From Pseudomonas sp. (GTDB taxonomy: Bacteria; Pseudomonadota; Gammaproteobacteria; Pseudomonadales; Pseudomonadaceae), in the NCBI GenBank assembly GCA_003525045.1, contig DQGF01000392.1, forward strand, positions 5,615-16,098: a stretch of DNA of 10,484 nt, in the 5' to 3' direction. This document shows positions 1 to 6,340 of this stretch, piece by piece. The notes below the pieces were generated by a model. It did no database searches. It was not told where the DNA came from and was given only the letters and a program-made list of their open reading frames with translations. Each line of letters begins with the position of its first letter. Position 1 is the first letter of the stretch. Position numbers and translations under genes: made by a program.

Positions 1-308
1 ACGGCATTGAAGGACGCTTGCAGGGCGAGGATCTTGCGCCGCAGCAGGCGCGCGTTACGGCCGACATCCTTGCCCAGTTCATTGGCTACGCCGGCCAGCA
101 TCATCAGGTCGATGCCGGAAGAGAAATGCTTGCCGGCGCCACTGAGTACCACCACCCGGACTTCGTCGGTGTCGTCGACCCACTGGAAGATCTCGATGAT
201 TTCGCTCCAGAACGCGGCGTTCATCGAATTGATCTTTTCCGGTCGATTGATTTGCACGTGGGCGATTTTATCCGCCAGTTCGACGGTGAACGCGCTGTAC
301 TGAGACAT
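1..308 (-). CDS. Crotonase-family protein, dienoyl-CoA isomerase-like (partial, 5' part)
   Basis: This is the first 102 codons of a minus-strand gene that runs off the left edge; family members are about 270 aa. The protein begins MSQYSAFTVELADKIAHVQI and continues with NRPEKINSMN (21-30), the usual start of an enoyl-CoA hydratase/isomerase fold. The segment GKHFSSGIDLMML (59-71) is the first oxyanion-hole loop that binds the acyl-CoA thioester carbonyl. The SGIDLM wording and the following GxDVxRxxxxLR stretch resemble delta(3,5)-delta(2,4)-dienoyl-CoA isomerase (ECH1 type) more than classical crotonase. Such enzymes move double bonds during beta-oxidation of unsaturated fatty acids. The catalytic acidic residues lie in the missing half, so the exact reaction cannot be confirmed. 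The ATG at 308 is supported by AAAGGA on the minus strand, 8 nt upstream. The gene is divergent from the trehalose operon and has no obvious metabolic link to it. Confidence 0.88.
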   Translation of the reverse strand, partial: MSQYSAFTVELADKIAHVQINRPEKINSMNAAFWSEIIEIFQWVDDTDEVRVVVLSGAGKHFSSGIDLMMLAGVANELGKDVGRNARLLRRKILALQASFNA

Positions 309-344
309 GCTAGTGATCCTTTACCGGGCAAGAACGAGACCTGA

Positions 345-374
345 ACTATAACAAGGCAGTACGACGGGCGGTAA
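345..374 (-). promoter_or_regulatory. Candidate promoter of the crotonase-family gene
   Basis: Read on the minus strand, TTACCG (369-374) is followed after 18 nt by TATAGT (345-350). The -10 matches TATAAT at 5 of 6 positions; the -35 matches TTGACA at only 3 of 6. It would start transcription about 25-30 nt before the ATG at 308. This is a pattern match only. Confidence 0.3.
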
Positions 375-422
375 GGCAGCGGTTCGGACAAAGGCGGGAC
401 TGGTTCGGGTCGCACTATGTTG

Positions 423-448
423 GTGCGCGACAAGGCATTGCCGCGCAC
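423..448. repeat. Inverted repeat / hairpin in the intergenic region
   Basis: GTGCGCG (423-429) pairs perfectly with CGCGCAC (442-448). Inside the 12-nt loop, CAA (431-433) can pair with TTG (438-440) after an A-C mismatch. No T-run follows on either strand, so it is not a standard intrinsic terminator. It could be a protein-binding site or an RNA structure; its role is unknown. Confidence 0.45.
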
Positions 449-555
449 AGTTATATGATGACTTGGTGACTTTTCACCCGGAATGTCCAGAAAACCACGC
501 CCTTCGTCGGTGCGCTCCTCCGCGGAATCCGGGACGTCCGTGCCTCATTGAACCG

Positions 556-568
556 ATTGTCGAACAAT
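556..568. promoter_or_regulatory. 13-bp inverted repeat, operator-like
   Basis: ATTGT-CGA-ACAAT is a perfect inverted repeat with 5-bp arms and a 3-bp spacer. It sits directly before the promoter-like TTGCCA at 570-575, where a repressor or activator could act. I cannot name the binding protein. Short palindromes like this also occur by chance. Confidence 0.25.
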
Positions 569-569
569 T

Positions 570-610
570 TTGCCATTCGGCCTCGCCCGCTCTAACTTCT
601 GGCCTATGCT
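570..610 (+). promoter_or_regulatory. Candidate sigma70/RpoS-type promoter elements for glgA
   Basis: TTGCCA (570-575, 5 of 6 to TTGACA) is followed after 17 nt by TAACTT (593-598, 3 of 6 to TATAAT). Slightly downstream, CTATGCT at 604-610 differs by one base from CTATACT, the -10 form often seen in RpoS-dependent promoters. Either would give a leader of roughly 250 nt before glgA. Stationary-phase control would suit a stress-sugar operon, but this rests only on short matches. Confidence 0.25.
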
Positions 611-657
611 CCTTTTCGCGAGACAAAACCGGTCGGTCATAAAGTGGGAAAAAAGTC

Positions 658-686
658 GAAACTTTTACCTACCGCGAAGGGTCCCC
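658..686 (+). promoter_or_regulatory. Candidate AlgU (sigma-22, ECF)-type promoter for glgA
   Basis: GAAACTT (658-664) matches the AlgU -35 consensus GGAACTT at 6 of 7 positions. TCCCC (682-686) follows after 17 nt, the same spacing as in the algD promoter; only the TCC part resembles the TCNNA -10. Transcription would start near 692, giving a leader of about 175 nt. AlgU control fits an osmoprotectant operon, but the -10 match is weak. Confidence 0.28.
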
Positions 687-701
687 TAACAGGGAGGTGC
701 G

Positions 702-839
702 TTGCGACTGGTGCAATCCTTGCAACATCGATTTCAAGCCTTACTGCTTCAGCGCATAGGCAGCATTTGCTCACCCATGCGTCGCGCGTTTGCGCCCGGC
801 CAGATGAATTGGCCACGGAACATCATTTGCAAGACCTAA
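702..839 (+). CDS. Possible 45-aa leader ORF upstream of glgA
   Basis: I do not recognise this product. A TTG at 702 opens a 45-codon frame ending in TAA at 837-839, 29 nt before glgA. What draws attention is GGAGGTG at 693-699, a perfect match to the anti-Shine-Dalgarno partner and stronger than the site of any real gene in this window. Spacing from GGAGG to the TTG is only 4 nt, and to an in-frame GTG at 711 it is 13 nt, so neither start is ideal. The peptide would begin MRLVQSLQHRFQALLLQRIG, possibly amphipathic, with two cysteines (positions 23 and 43). It could be a translated leader affecting glgA expression, or a chance frame in non-coding DNA. Confidence 0.18.
   Translation: MRLVQSLQHRFQALLLQRIGSICSPMRRAFAPGQMNWPRNIICKT
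712..724. promoter_or_regulatory. 13-bp inverted repeat in the glgA leader
   Basis: TGCAA-TCC-TTGCA is a perfect inverted repeat with 5-bp arms and a 3-bp spacer, the same geometry as the repeat at 556-568 but a different sequence. It lies just downstream of the candidate AlgU-type promoter, a position where a repressor could block transcription. The binding protein is unknown and chance is possible. Confidence 0.22.
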
Positions 840-868
840 GAATTAGATCAATAACACGGGAGATTCAT

Positions 869-2455
869 ATGATCAGTACGGCTTTAGATATCCAGGGAGA
901 ACGTGCTCATCAGCAGGTCGGCGAATCGAGCGCCGTAAGCGCTCCAAGTGCCCAATCGATCAACGTCCCAGTCACCAAGACGCTGACACCGGTTGCCAGT
1001 CACAATCCGAACAGAAAGAAAGTATTGTTCGTCACCTCCGAAATTGCCGATCTGGTAAAGACCGGTGGCTTGGGTGACGTTTCCGCAGCGCTGCCCCGGG
1101 CTATGGCGCAACTGCACGATGTTCGTGTCCTGATTCCCGGCTACCCACAAGTGCTGCACAGCGAAAATCCTATTCATATCATTGGCGAGCTGGGCGGTCA
1201 CGCCGCCCTGCCCCCCTGCAAGATCGGGCGCATGGACATGCCCGACGGCCTGGTCATTTACGTGTTGATCTGCCCTGAACTCTACGAGCGCGAAGGTTCA
1301 CCCTACGGCGCCAACAATGGCCGCGACTGGCCGGACAACCATATCCGTTTCGCCCGGCTGGGCCTGGCGGCCGCCGATATCGCCGCCAACCTCGCTCAAA
1401 TTCACTGGTGCCCGGACCTGGTGCACGCCCATGACTGGCCGGCCGGCCTGGCCCCCGCCTACATGCACTGGCGTGGACAGCGCACCCCGACGCTGTTCAC
1501 CATTCACAACCTGGCCTATCAGGGCGTGACCAGTCTGGGGTCGTGCCCGGAACTGGGTATTCCCACCCATGCACTGCAACAGGACGGCATGGAGTTCTAC
1601 GGCAAGATGTCGTTCCTCAAGGCCGGCATGGCTTATTCGAGCCACATCACCACGGTCAGCGCGACCTACGCCCAGGAAATCACCACCCCGGCCTTCGGCT
1701 GCGGCCTCGACGGTTTTCTCGCCGCCAAGACCCAGCAAGGTCTGCTCAGTGGTATTCCCAACGGCATCGATGAAAGCTGGGATGCTGCCACCGATCCGCA
1801 CCTGTTCTGCCCGTTCAGCATCGGCGATTGGGAGGGCAAGGCCGTCAACGCGGCCCACGTTCGTGAGCTGTTCGGCCTGGAAGAGTCCGAAGGTCCACTG
1901 TTCGCCGTGGTCTCGCGTCTGGTCTATCAGAAAGGCCTGGACCTCACCGAAGCCGTCTCCGAATACATCGTCGACTCCGGCGGGCAGATCGCGATCATCG
2001 GGCGTGGCGAGCCGGAAGAAGAACAAGCCATGCGTGAGCTGGCCCTGCGTTTCCCGGGGCAAGTCGGGGTGCGCATCGGCTTCAATGAAACCGACGCTCG
2101 ACGCATGTTCGCCGGCAGCGACTTCCTGCTGATGCCTTCGCGCTATGAGCCTTGCGGCCTGAGCCAGATGTATGCCCAGCGCTTCGGTTCATTGCCGGTG
2201 GCACGCAACACCGGTGGTTTGGCTGACACCATCGAAAACGGTGTGACCGGTTTCCTGTTCGACGAATCCACCGTCGAAAGTTACCAGGAAGCCCTGAGCC
2301 GGGCCTTCAAGGTATTCGCCTACCCCGACCTGCTCAATGCCATGCGCTGCCGCGCGATGGCGGCGCCGTTCAACTGGTGCAAGGCGGTCGAACCCTACGC
2401 CGAACTTTATGAACAGCTAGTGGCTAAAGCACTGGGTAAATCGAACAGACAGTAA
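869..2455 (+). CDS. glgA: Glycogen synthase-type glucosyltransferase GlgA (GT5)
   Basis: This 528-aa protein is a GT5 retaining glucosyltransferase, in the family that transfers glucose from ADP-glucose to the non-reducing end of alpha-1,4-glucan. The N-terminal Rossmann domain opens with KKVLFVTSE (50-58) and the nucleotide-sugar motif KTGGLGD (64-70). The C-terminal domain carries VSRLVYQKGLDL (348-359, with R350 and K355), PSRYEPCGLSQ (423-433, conserved E427 and C429) and RNTGGLADT (446-454). About 50 polar, low-complexity residues precede the fold, so it is longer than E. coli GlgA (477 aa). I chose the ATG at 869 because GGGAGA (858-863) lies 5 nt upstream. A GTG at 644 would give 603 aa but has no ribosome binding site. 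It is first in the operon, 13 nt before treZ. In Pseudomonas the alpha-glucan pool is thought to come mainly from the GlgE route, so the true donor and product of this enzyme (glucan, or maltose-1-phosphate as for mycobacterial GlgM) are open. Confidence 0.95.
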   Translation: MISTALDIQGERAHQQVGESSAVSAPSAQSINVPVTKTLTPVASHNPNRKKVLFVTSEIADLVKTGGLGDVSAALPRAMAQLHDVRVLIPGYPQVLHSENPIHIIGELGGHAALPPCKIGRMDMPDGLVIYVLICPELYEREGSPYGANNGRDWPDNHIRFARLGLAAADIAANLAQIHWCPDLVHAHDWPAGLAPAYMHWRGQRTPTLFTIHNLAYQGVTSLGSCPELGIPTHALQQDGMEFYGKMSFLKAGMAYSSHITTVSATYAQEITTPAFGCGLDGFLAAKTQQGLLSGIPNGIDESWDAATDPHLFCPFSIGDWEGKAVNAAHVRELFGLEESEGPLFAVVSRLVYQKGLDLTEAVSEYIVDSGGQIAIIGRGEPEEEQAMRELALRFPGQVGVRIGFNETDARRMFAGSDFLLMPSRYEPCGLSQMYAQRFGSLPVARNTGGLADTIENGVTGFLFDESTVESYQEALSRAFKVFAYPDLLNAMRCRAMAAPFNWCKAVEPYAELYEQLVAKALGKSNRQ

Positions 2456-2468
2456 GAGGTTTTCATAG

Positions 2469-4265
2469 ATGCCGTTACGGACCCTTGAGACCTGGCCCCA
2501 CGGCGCAATCATGCTGGACGCAGAACACACGCGTTTTGCCTTGTGGGCGCCAGATGCGTTTTTCGTCAGTGTCGAACTGGAAGATGGACAATCCTTGCCA
2601 CTATTGCCTCAGGCCGATGGCTGGTTCGTGATCAACGCCCGTTGCGCCGCCGGCACGCGTTACCGCTACAACATCGACGGTGAGCTGGAGGTGCCCGACC
2701 CGGCCTCCCGCGCCCAGGCCGGTGATATACACCTGCACAGCGTGGTGGTCGATCCCCTCGCGTATCAGTGGCAACACAGCACCTGGTTGGGTCGGCCATG
2801 GAACGAGGCGGTGATCTACGAATTGCACGTCGGTGCCCTCGGGGGTTTCAGTGACGTCGAGAAGCACCTGGCGCGCCTCGTCGAACTGGGGGTTACCGCG
2901 ATCGAACTGATGCCCCTGGCGCAGTTCCCCGGTGACCGTAATTGGGGCTATGACGGCGTCCTGCCTTACGCGCCCCAATCCTCCTATGGCACACCCGAAC
3001 AACTCAAACACTTGATCGACACCGCCCATGGCCATGGCCTGGCGGTGATTCTCGACGTGGTCTACAACCACTTCGGCCCGGACGGCAATTACCTGCATCG
3101 CTACGCCAAGGGCTTTTTCCGCGAGGACAAGCACACACCGTGGGGCGCCGCCATCGACTTCCGGCGGCGCGAGGTGCGGGACTTCTTCATTGAAAATGCG
3201 TTGATGTGGCTGCTCGAATACCGCTTCGACGGTCTGCGCCTGGATGCGGTGCACGCCATCGAAAGCCCGGACTTTCTTCAGGAACTGGCGCAACGGGTTC
3301 GGCAGCAGACAGACCCGGCGCGGCATGTGTGGCTGACAGTAGAGAACGAGCACAACCAGGCCAGCCTCCTGCAGGAAGGCTTCGACGCGCAATGGAACGA
3401 TGACGGCCATAATGCCCTGCACGTGTTGCTGACCGGCGAAACCGACGCCTATTACGCCGACTATGCCGACCACCCCACCGAGCAACTGGCGCGCTGCCTG
3501 AGCCAGGGTTTCGTGTTCCAGGGCCACGTCACCCGCCACGGTACAACCCGCGGAGAACCCAGTGGTCATCTGCCGCCCAGTGCTTTTGTGCTGTTTCTGC
3601 AGAACCACGACCAGATCGGCAATCGCGCGTTTGGCGAACGCCTGCATCAGTTGACCCACCGCGACGCGTTGAAAGCCGCTACAGCACTGCTGCTGCTGTC
3701 ACCGATGATCCCGCTGATGTTCATGGGCGACGAGTTTGCCGCCGAAGAACCGTTTCTGTTTTTCACCAGCCACCACGGTGAGCTGGCGAAACTGGTCCGT
3801 GAAGGGCGTCGTAACGAATTTGCCGCATTCAGCGCGTTTACCGATCCGCATAAACGCGAACAGATTCCCGATCCGAACGCTCGACAGACCTTTGAAGCAT
3901 CCCGGCCCAAACTGGCCGCCACGCGACAATCGGCCATGCAGGGCCTGTACCACCAACTGTTGCGGATTCGCCATCAGCACATCATTCCCCATCTGCCCGG
4001 TACTTACGCCTTGGGCGCCGAGGTGCTGGCCGAGGGCGCGGTGACGGCACGCTGGCAACTGGGTAACGGCAGTCAGCTGCGGATTGACCTGAACCTCAGC
4101 GACACGCCGGTGGTCCACTCACCACAGGCCGATGCTTCGCTGCTGTTCGAACACCCACCGCAGTCGGCCGGCCTGTTGGAACAGGGCACGCTTGCCCCGT
4201 ATTGCGCGCTAGTCAGCCTCACGGCCGCAGCCCCTATGCTACCCCCGGATGGAGAGCGCCAATGA
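2469..4265 (+). CDS. treZ: Malto-oligosyltrehalose trehalohydrolase TreZ
   Basis: This 598-aa cytoplasmic GH13_10 enzyme (EC 3.2.1.141) hydrolyses the alpha-1,4 bond next to the trehalose unit of maltooligosyltrehalose, releasing trehalose. The N-terminal 100 or so residues form a CBM48/isoamylase-N type beta domain (TRFALWAPDAFFVSVELEDG). The (beta/alpha)8 barrel then carries the four GH13 regions: LDVVYNHFGPDGNYL with D196, N200 and H201; FDGLRLDAVHAI with nucleophile D259; VWLTVENEHN with acid/base E292; and LQNHDQIGNRAFGE with D381. These positions lie close to those of Sulfolobus TreZ (D252, E283, D377). The combination of GDRNWGYDGV with the DGNYL and ENEHN forms separates it from GlgB and GlgX. 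The ATG at 2469 has AAGAGGT ending 8 nt upstream. The stop overlaps the malQ start as ATGA, indicating coupled translation. It acts directly after TreY. Confidence 0.96.
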   Translation: MPLRTLETWPHGAIMLDAEHTRFALWAPDAFFVSVELEDGQSLPLLPQADGWFVINARCAAGTRYRYNIDGELEVPDPASRAQAGDIHLHSVVVDPLAYQWQHSTWLGRPWNEAVIYELHVGALGGFSDVEKHLARLVELGVTAIELMPLAQFPGDRNWGYDGVLPYAPQSSYGTPEQLKHLIDTAHGHGLAVILDVVYNHFGPDGNYLHRYAKGFFREDKHTPWGAAIDFRRREVRDFFIENALMWLLEYRFDGLRLDAVHAIESPDFLQELAQRVRQQTDPARHVWLTVENEHNQASLLQEGFDAQWNDDGHNALHVLLTGETDAYYADYADHPTEQLARCLSQGFVFQGHVTRHGTTRGEPSGHLPPSAFVLFLQNHDQIGNRAFGERLHQLTHRDALKAATALLLLSPMIPLMFMGDEFAAEEPFLFFTSHHGELAKLVREGRRNEFAAFSAFTDPHKREQIPDPNARQTFEASRPKLAATRQSAMQGLYHQLLRIRHQHIIPHLPGTYALGAEVLAEGAVTARWQLGNGSQLRIDLNLSDTPVVHSPQADASLLFEHPPQSAGLLEQGTLAPYCALVSLTAAAPMLPPDGERQ

Positions 4266-6340
4266 GTGATGCGCAACTGGAAATACTGGCCAGCCGAGCT
4301 GGTTTGGCAGTCGACTGGATCGACGCCAACGGCCGCCCGCAGAAAGTCGCCCCATCGGTTTTGCGCAACGTCCTCACCGGACTCGGCCACCCCGCCGGTA
4401 CCGCACAGGAAATCGACGCCAGCCTGCTGCAATTGCAGCAAGTGCAACAGACCTGCCACCTGCCGCCGCTGATTACCGCAGACGTTGGTGTCGGCCTGAA
4501 TCTGGCGCATTACTTCGAGCCGCAAACGCCCTGCGAGGTCCATCTCGAAGATGGCTCGCGGCTCAACCTGAAACTGGACGCCGAGGCGATTCTGCCCGGC
4601 CTGATTCCGGTCGGTTATCAGCACGTCAGCATCGATGGGCAATCGTTTACCCTGGCCGTTGCACCGGCGCGCTGCTACAGCGTCGGCGATGCCGTCGGCA
4701 GCCCGATCCCGCGGGCCTGGGGCCTTAGCGTACAGCTGTACTCGTTGCGTCGTCCCGGCGACGGCGGATTCGGCGACACCCAGGCCTTGGAAGATCTGGT
4801 CCGGGTTGCCGGCGAGCGCGGCGCCGAAGCGTTGGCGATCAGCCCGCTGCATGCAATGTTCGCCAACGATACTCATCGCTACAGCCCTTATTCGCCGTCC
4901 AGCCGTCTGTTCCTCAACAGCCTCTACGCCGCCCCGGGCCTCATTCTCGGTGAGCGCGCATTACGTACGGCGATCGATGCCACAGGTTTGGCCGATAAAC
5001 TCAAGCACCTTGAACAACTGCCATTGATTGATTGGCCAGCGGCCGCCGAGGCCAAGCATCGTCTGTTGCAGGCGCTGTACGAAGGGTTTGTCCAGGGCGA
5101 ACACCCGCTGCATGCCGACTTCGGCAGCTTCCGCCACGCTGGCGGCGAAGCCCTGGAAAACCACTGTCGCTTCGAAGCCATTCAGGAAGCCCGCGCCGCC
5201 AAGGGTGAGGGCCTCGACTGGCGCGAGTGGCCCGAACAATGGCGCGACCCGCGCAGCGCCGCCCTCGCCGAGTTTGCCGAAGAGAACGCCGGCCGCATCG
5301 GCTTCTTTGCCTTCTGCCAATGGCTGATCACCCGCTGCCTGGAGCGCGCACAAACTGCCGCCCGCAGCAGCGGCATGAACATCGGCCTGATCGCCGATCT
5401 GGCGGTGGGTGCCGACGGCGGCGGCAGCCAGGCCTGGGGTCGCCAGGACGAATTGCTCGCCTCCCTGACCGTGGGTGCCCCCCCGGACATCCTCAACCGC
5501 ACCGGCCAGGGCTGGGGCATTTCCGCCTTCTCACCCGAAGGCCTGGTACGCAACGGTTTTCGCGCGTTCATTGAAATGCTCCGGGACAACTTTGCCCATG
5601 CCGGTGGCCTGCGCATCGACCACGTCATGGGCCTGCAACGGCTGTGGGTAATCCCCAATGACGCCCCCCCTGCGGACGGCGCCTACCTGTATTACCCGGT
5701 AGATGATCTGCTGCGCTTGCTGGCCCTCGAATCCCATCGCCATCAGGCCATCGTCCTGGGCGAAGACCTCGGGACGGTGCCGGACGGCCTGCGGGAAAAA
5801 CTCATCGCGCGCTCGATCCTCGGCATGCGCGTGCTGCTGTTCGAACAGGACAACGCGCACTTCAAACCGATGCTCGAATGGCCGGACAACGCGCTGGCGA
5901 CCACCAGCACCCATGACCTGCCGACCCTTAATGGTTGGTGGCATGGCCATGATATCGACTGGAATGCCCGACTCGGCCTGGTCGACGCCCCCGGTGAAAT
6001 CGAATGGCGCCACCACCGCGAACGCGAGCGCGAAGGCCTGCGCCGCGTATTGAGCCAGGACCCGCAGAACTTTCGCGAGGAGTCCCATGAAACCGATCAG
6101 GTGCTGGACGCCGCGATCCGTTTCCTCGGACATACCCCGGCGCCGCTGGTATTGCTGCCGCTGGAAGATGCCCTGGGCATCGAACAGCAGGCCAACCTGC
6201 CCGGCACCACCGACGCCCATCCCAACTGGTCCCGACGCCTGCCCGGTGACAGCGAAACCTTGCTCGATGACCCGGACGCCGCCCGGCGCCTGGAACTGCT
6301 CGCCTGCGCGCGACTTCAGGCGGCCGAGCGTGACCAATGA
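4262..6340 (+). CDS. malQ: 4-alpha-glucanotransferase (amylomaltase) MalQ
   Basis: This 692-aa GH77 enzyme (EC 2.4.1.25) transfers glucan segments between maltooligosaccharides, turning short ones such as maltose and maltotriose into longer chains and glucose. It has the extended N-terminal region of E. coli-type MalQ (694 aa) rather than the short 500-aa Thermus form. The GH77 core begins near WGLSVQLYSLR (W153) and includes YSPYSPSSRLFLN (207-219), GGLRIDHVMGLQRLW with nucleophile D453, VLGEDLGTVP with acid/base E501, and THDLPTLNGWW with D552. These align with E. coli D448, E496 and D548. A TTG at 4202 would add 20 residues inside treZ. The ATG at 4262 is preferred because GGAGAG (4251-4256) lies 5 nt upstream and it gives the ATGA overlap with treZ. 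A second ATGA overlap joins it to treY. In this operon it would recycle the short glucans that TreY uses poorly. Confidence 0.96.
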   Translation: MSDAQLEILASRAGLAVDWIDANGRPQKVAPSVLRNVLTGLGHPAGTAQEIDASLLQLQQVQQTCHLPPLITADVGVGLNLAHYFEPQTPCEVHLEDGSRLNLKLDAEAILPGLIPVGYQHVSIDGQSFTLAVAPARCYSVGDAVGSPIPRAWGLSVQLYSLRRPGDGGFGDTQALEDLVRVAGERGAEALAISPLHAMFANDTHRYSPYSPSSRLFLNSLYAAPGLILGERALRTAIDATGLADKLKHLEQLPLIDWPAAAEAKHRLLQALYEGFVQGEHPLHADFGSFRHAGGEALENHCRFEAIQEARAAKGEGLDWREWPEQWRDPRSAALAEFAEENAGRIGFFAFCQWLITRCLERAQTAARSSGMNIGLIADLAVGADGGGSQAWGRQDELLASLTVGAPPDILNRTGQGWGISAFSPEGLVRNGFRAFIEMLRDNFAHAGGLRIDHVMGLQRLWVIPNDAPPADGAYLYYPVDDLLRLLALESHRHQAIVLGEDLGTVPDGLREKLIARSILGMRVLLFEQDNAHFKPMLEWPDNALATTSTHDLPTLNGWWHGHDIDWNARLGLVDAPGEIEWRHHREREREGLRRVLSQDPQNFREESHETDQVLDAAIRFLGHTPAPLVLLPLEDALGIEQQANLPGTTDAHPNWSRRLPGDSETLLDDPDAARRLELLACARLQAAERDQ

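Larger units (their letters stand above)
309..868. promoter_or_regulatory. Divergent intergenic region and glgA leader
   Basis: About 560 bases separate the crotonase-family start (308) from the glgA start (869), with no confidently assigned gene. It must carry promoters for both directions. Visible structure includes a hairpin at 423-448, 8-bp palindromes at 519-526 (TCCGCGGA) and 532-539 (GGACGTCC), and 13-bp inverted repeats at 556-568 and 712-724. There are also several promoter-like sequences and a perfect GGAGGTG at 693-699. The right part (about 590-868) looks less GC-rich than the flanking genes. A stop-free frame from a GTG at 644 runs into glgA, but it has no ribosome binding site and no family resemblance, so I treat it as non-coding. 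Confidence 0.7.

Noticed and set aside
7..448. Short plus- and minus-strand frames near the left edge (98, 108 and 75 codons)
   Set aside because: They overlap the crotonase-family gene or the non-coding gap; the true gene is the minus-strand frame 308 to 1, open at the window edge.
697..759. Cysteine-containing 20-codon frame from the GTG at 697
   Set aside because: The GTG is part of the Shine-Dalgarno sequence itself, leaving no spacing for initiation.
644..868. GTG start at 644 giving a 603-aa GlgA, whose extra part has a weakly signal-peptide-like stretch
   Set aside because: There is no ribosome binding site before 644, the added residues are not GlgA-like, and the ATG at 869 has a well-placed GGGAGA. 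A secreted glycogen synthase would not make sense.
2601..3659. 352-codon open frame on the minus strand opposite treZ
   Set aside because: It lies entirely inside treZ, whose catalytic motifs are intact. Its product has no recognisable domain; long antisense frames are expected in GC-rich codon-biased genes.
4073..6337. Minus-strand frames of 267 and 268 codons opposite malQ and the treZ end
   Set aside because: They overlap well-supported GH77 coding sequence, and their products show no known family signature.
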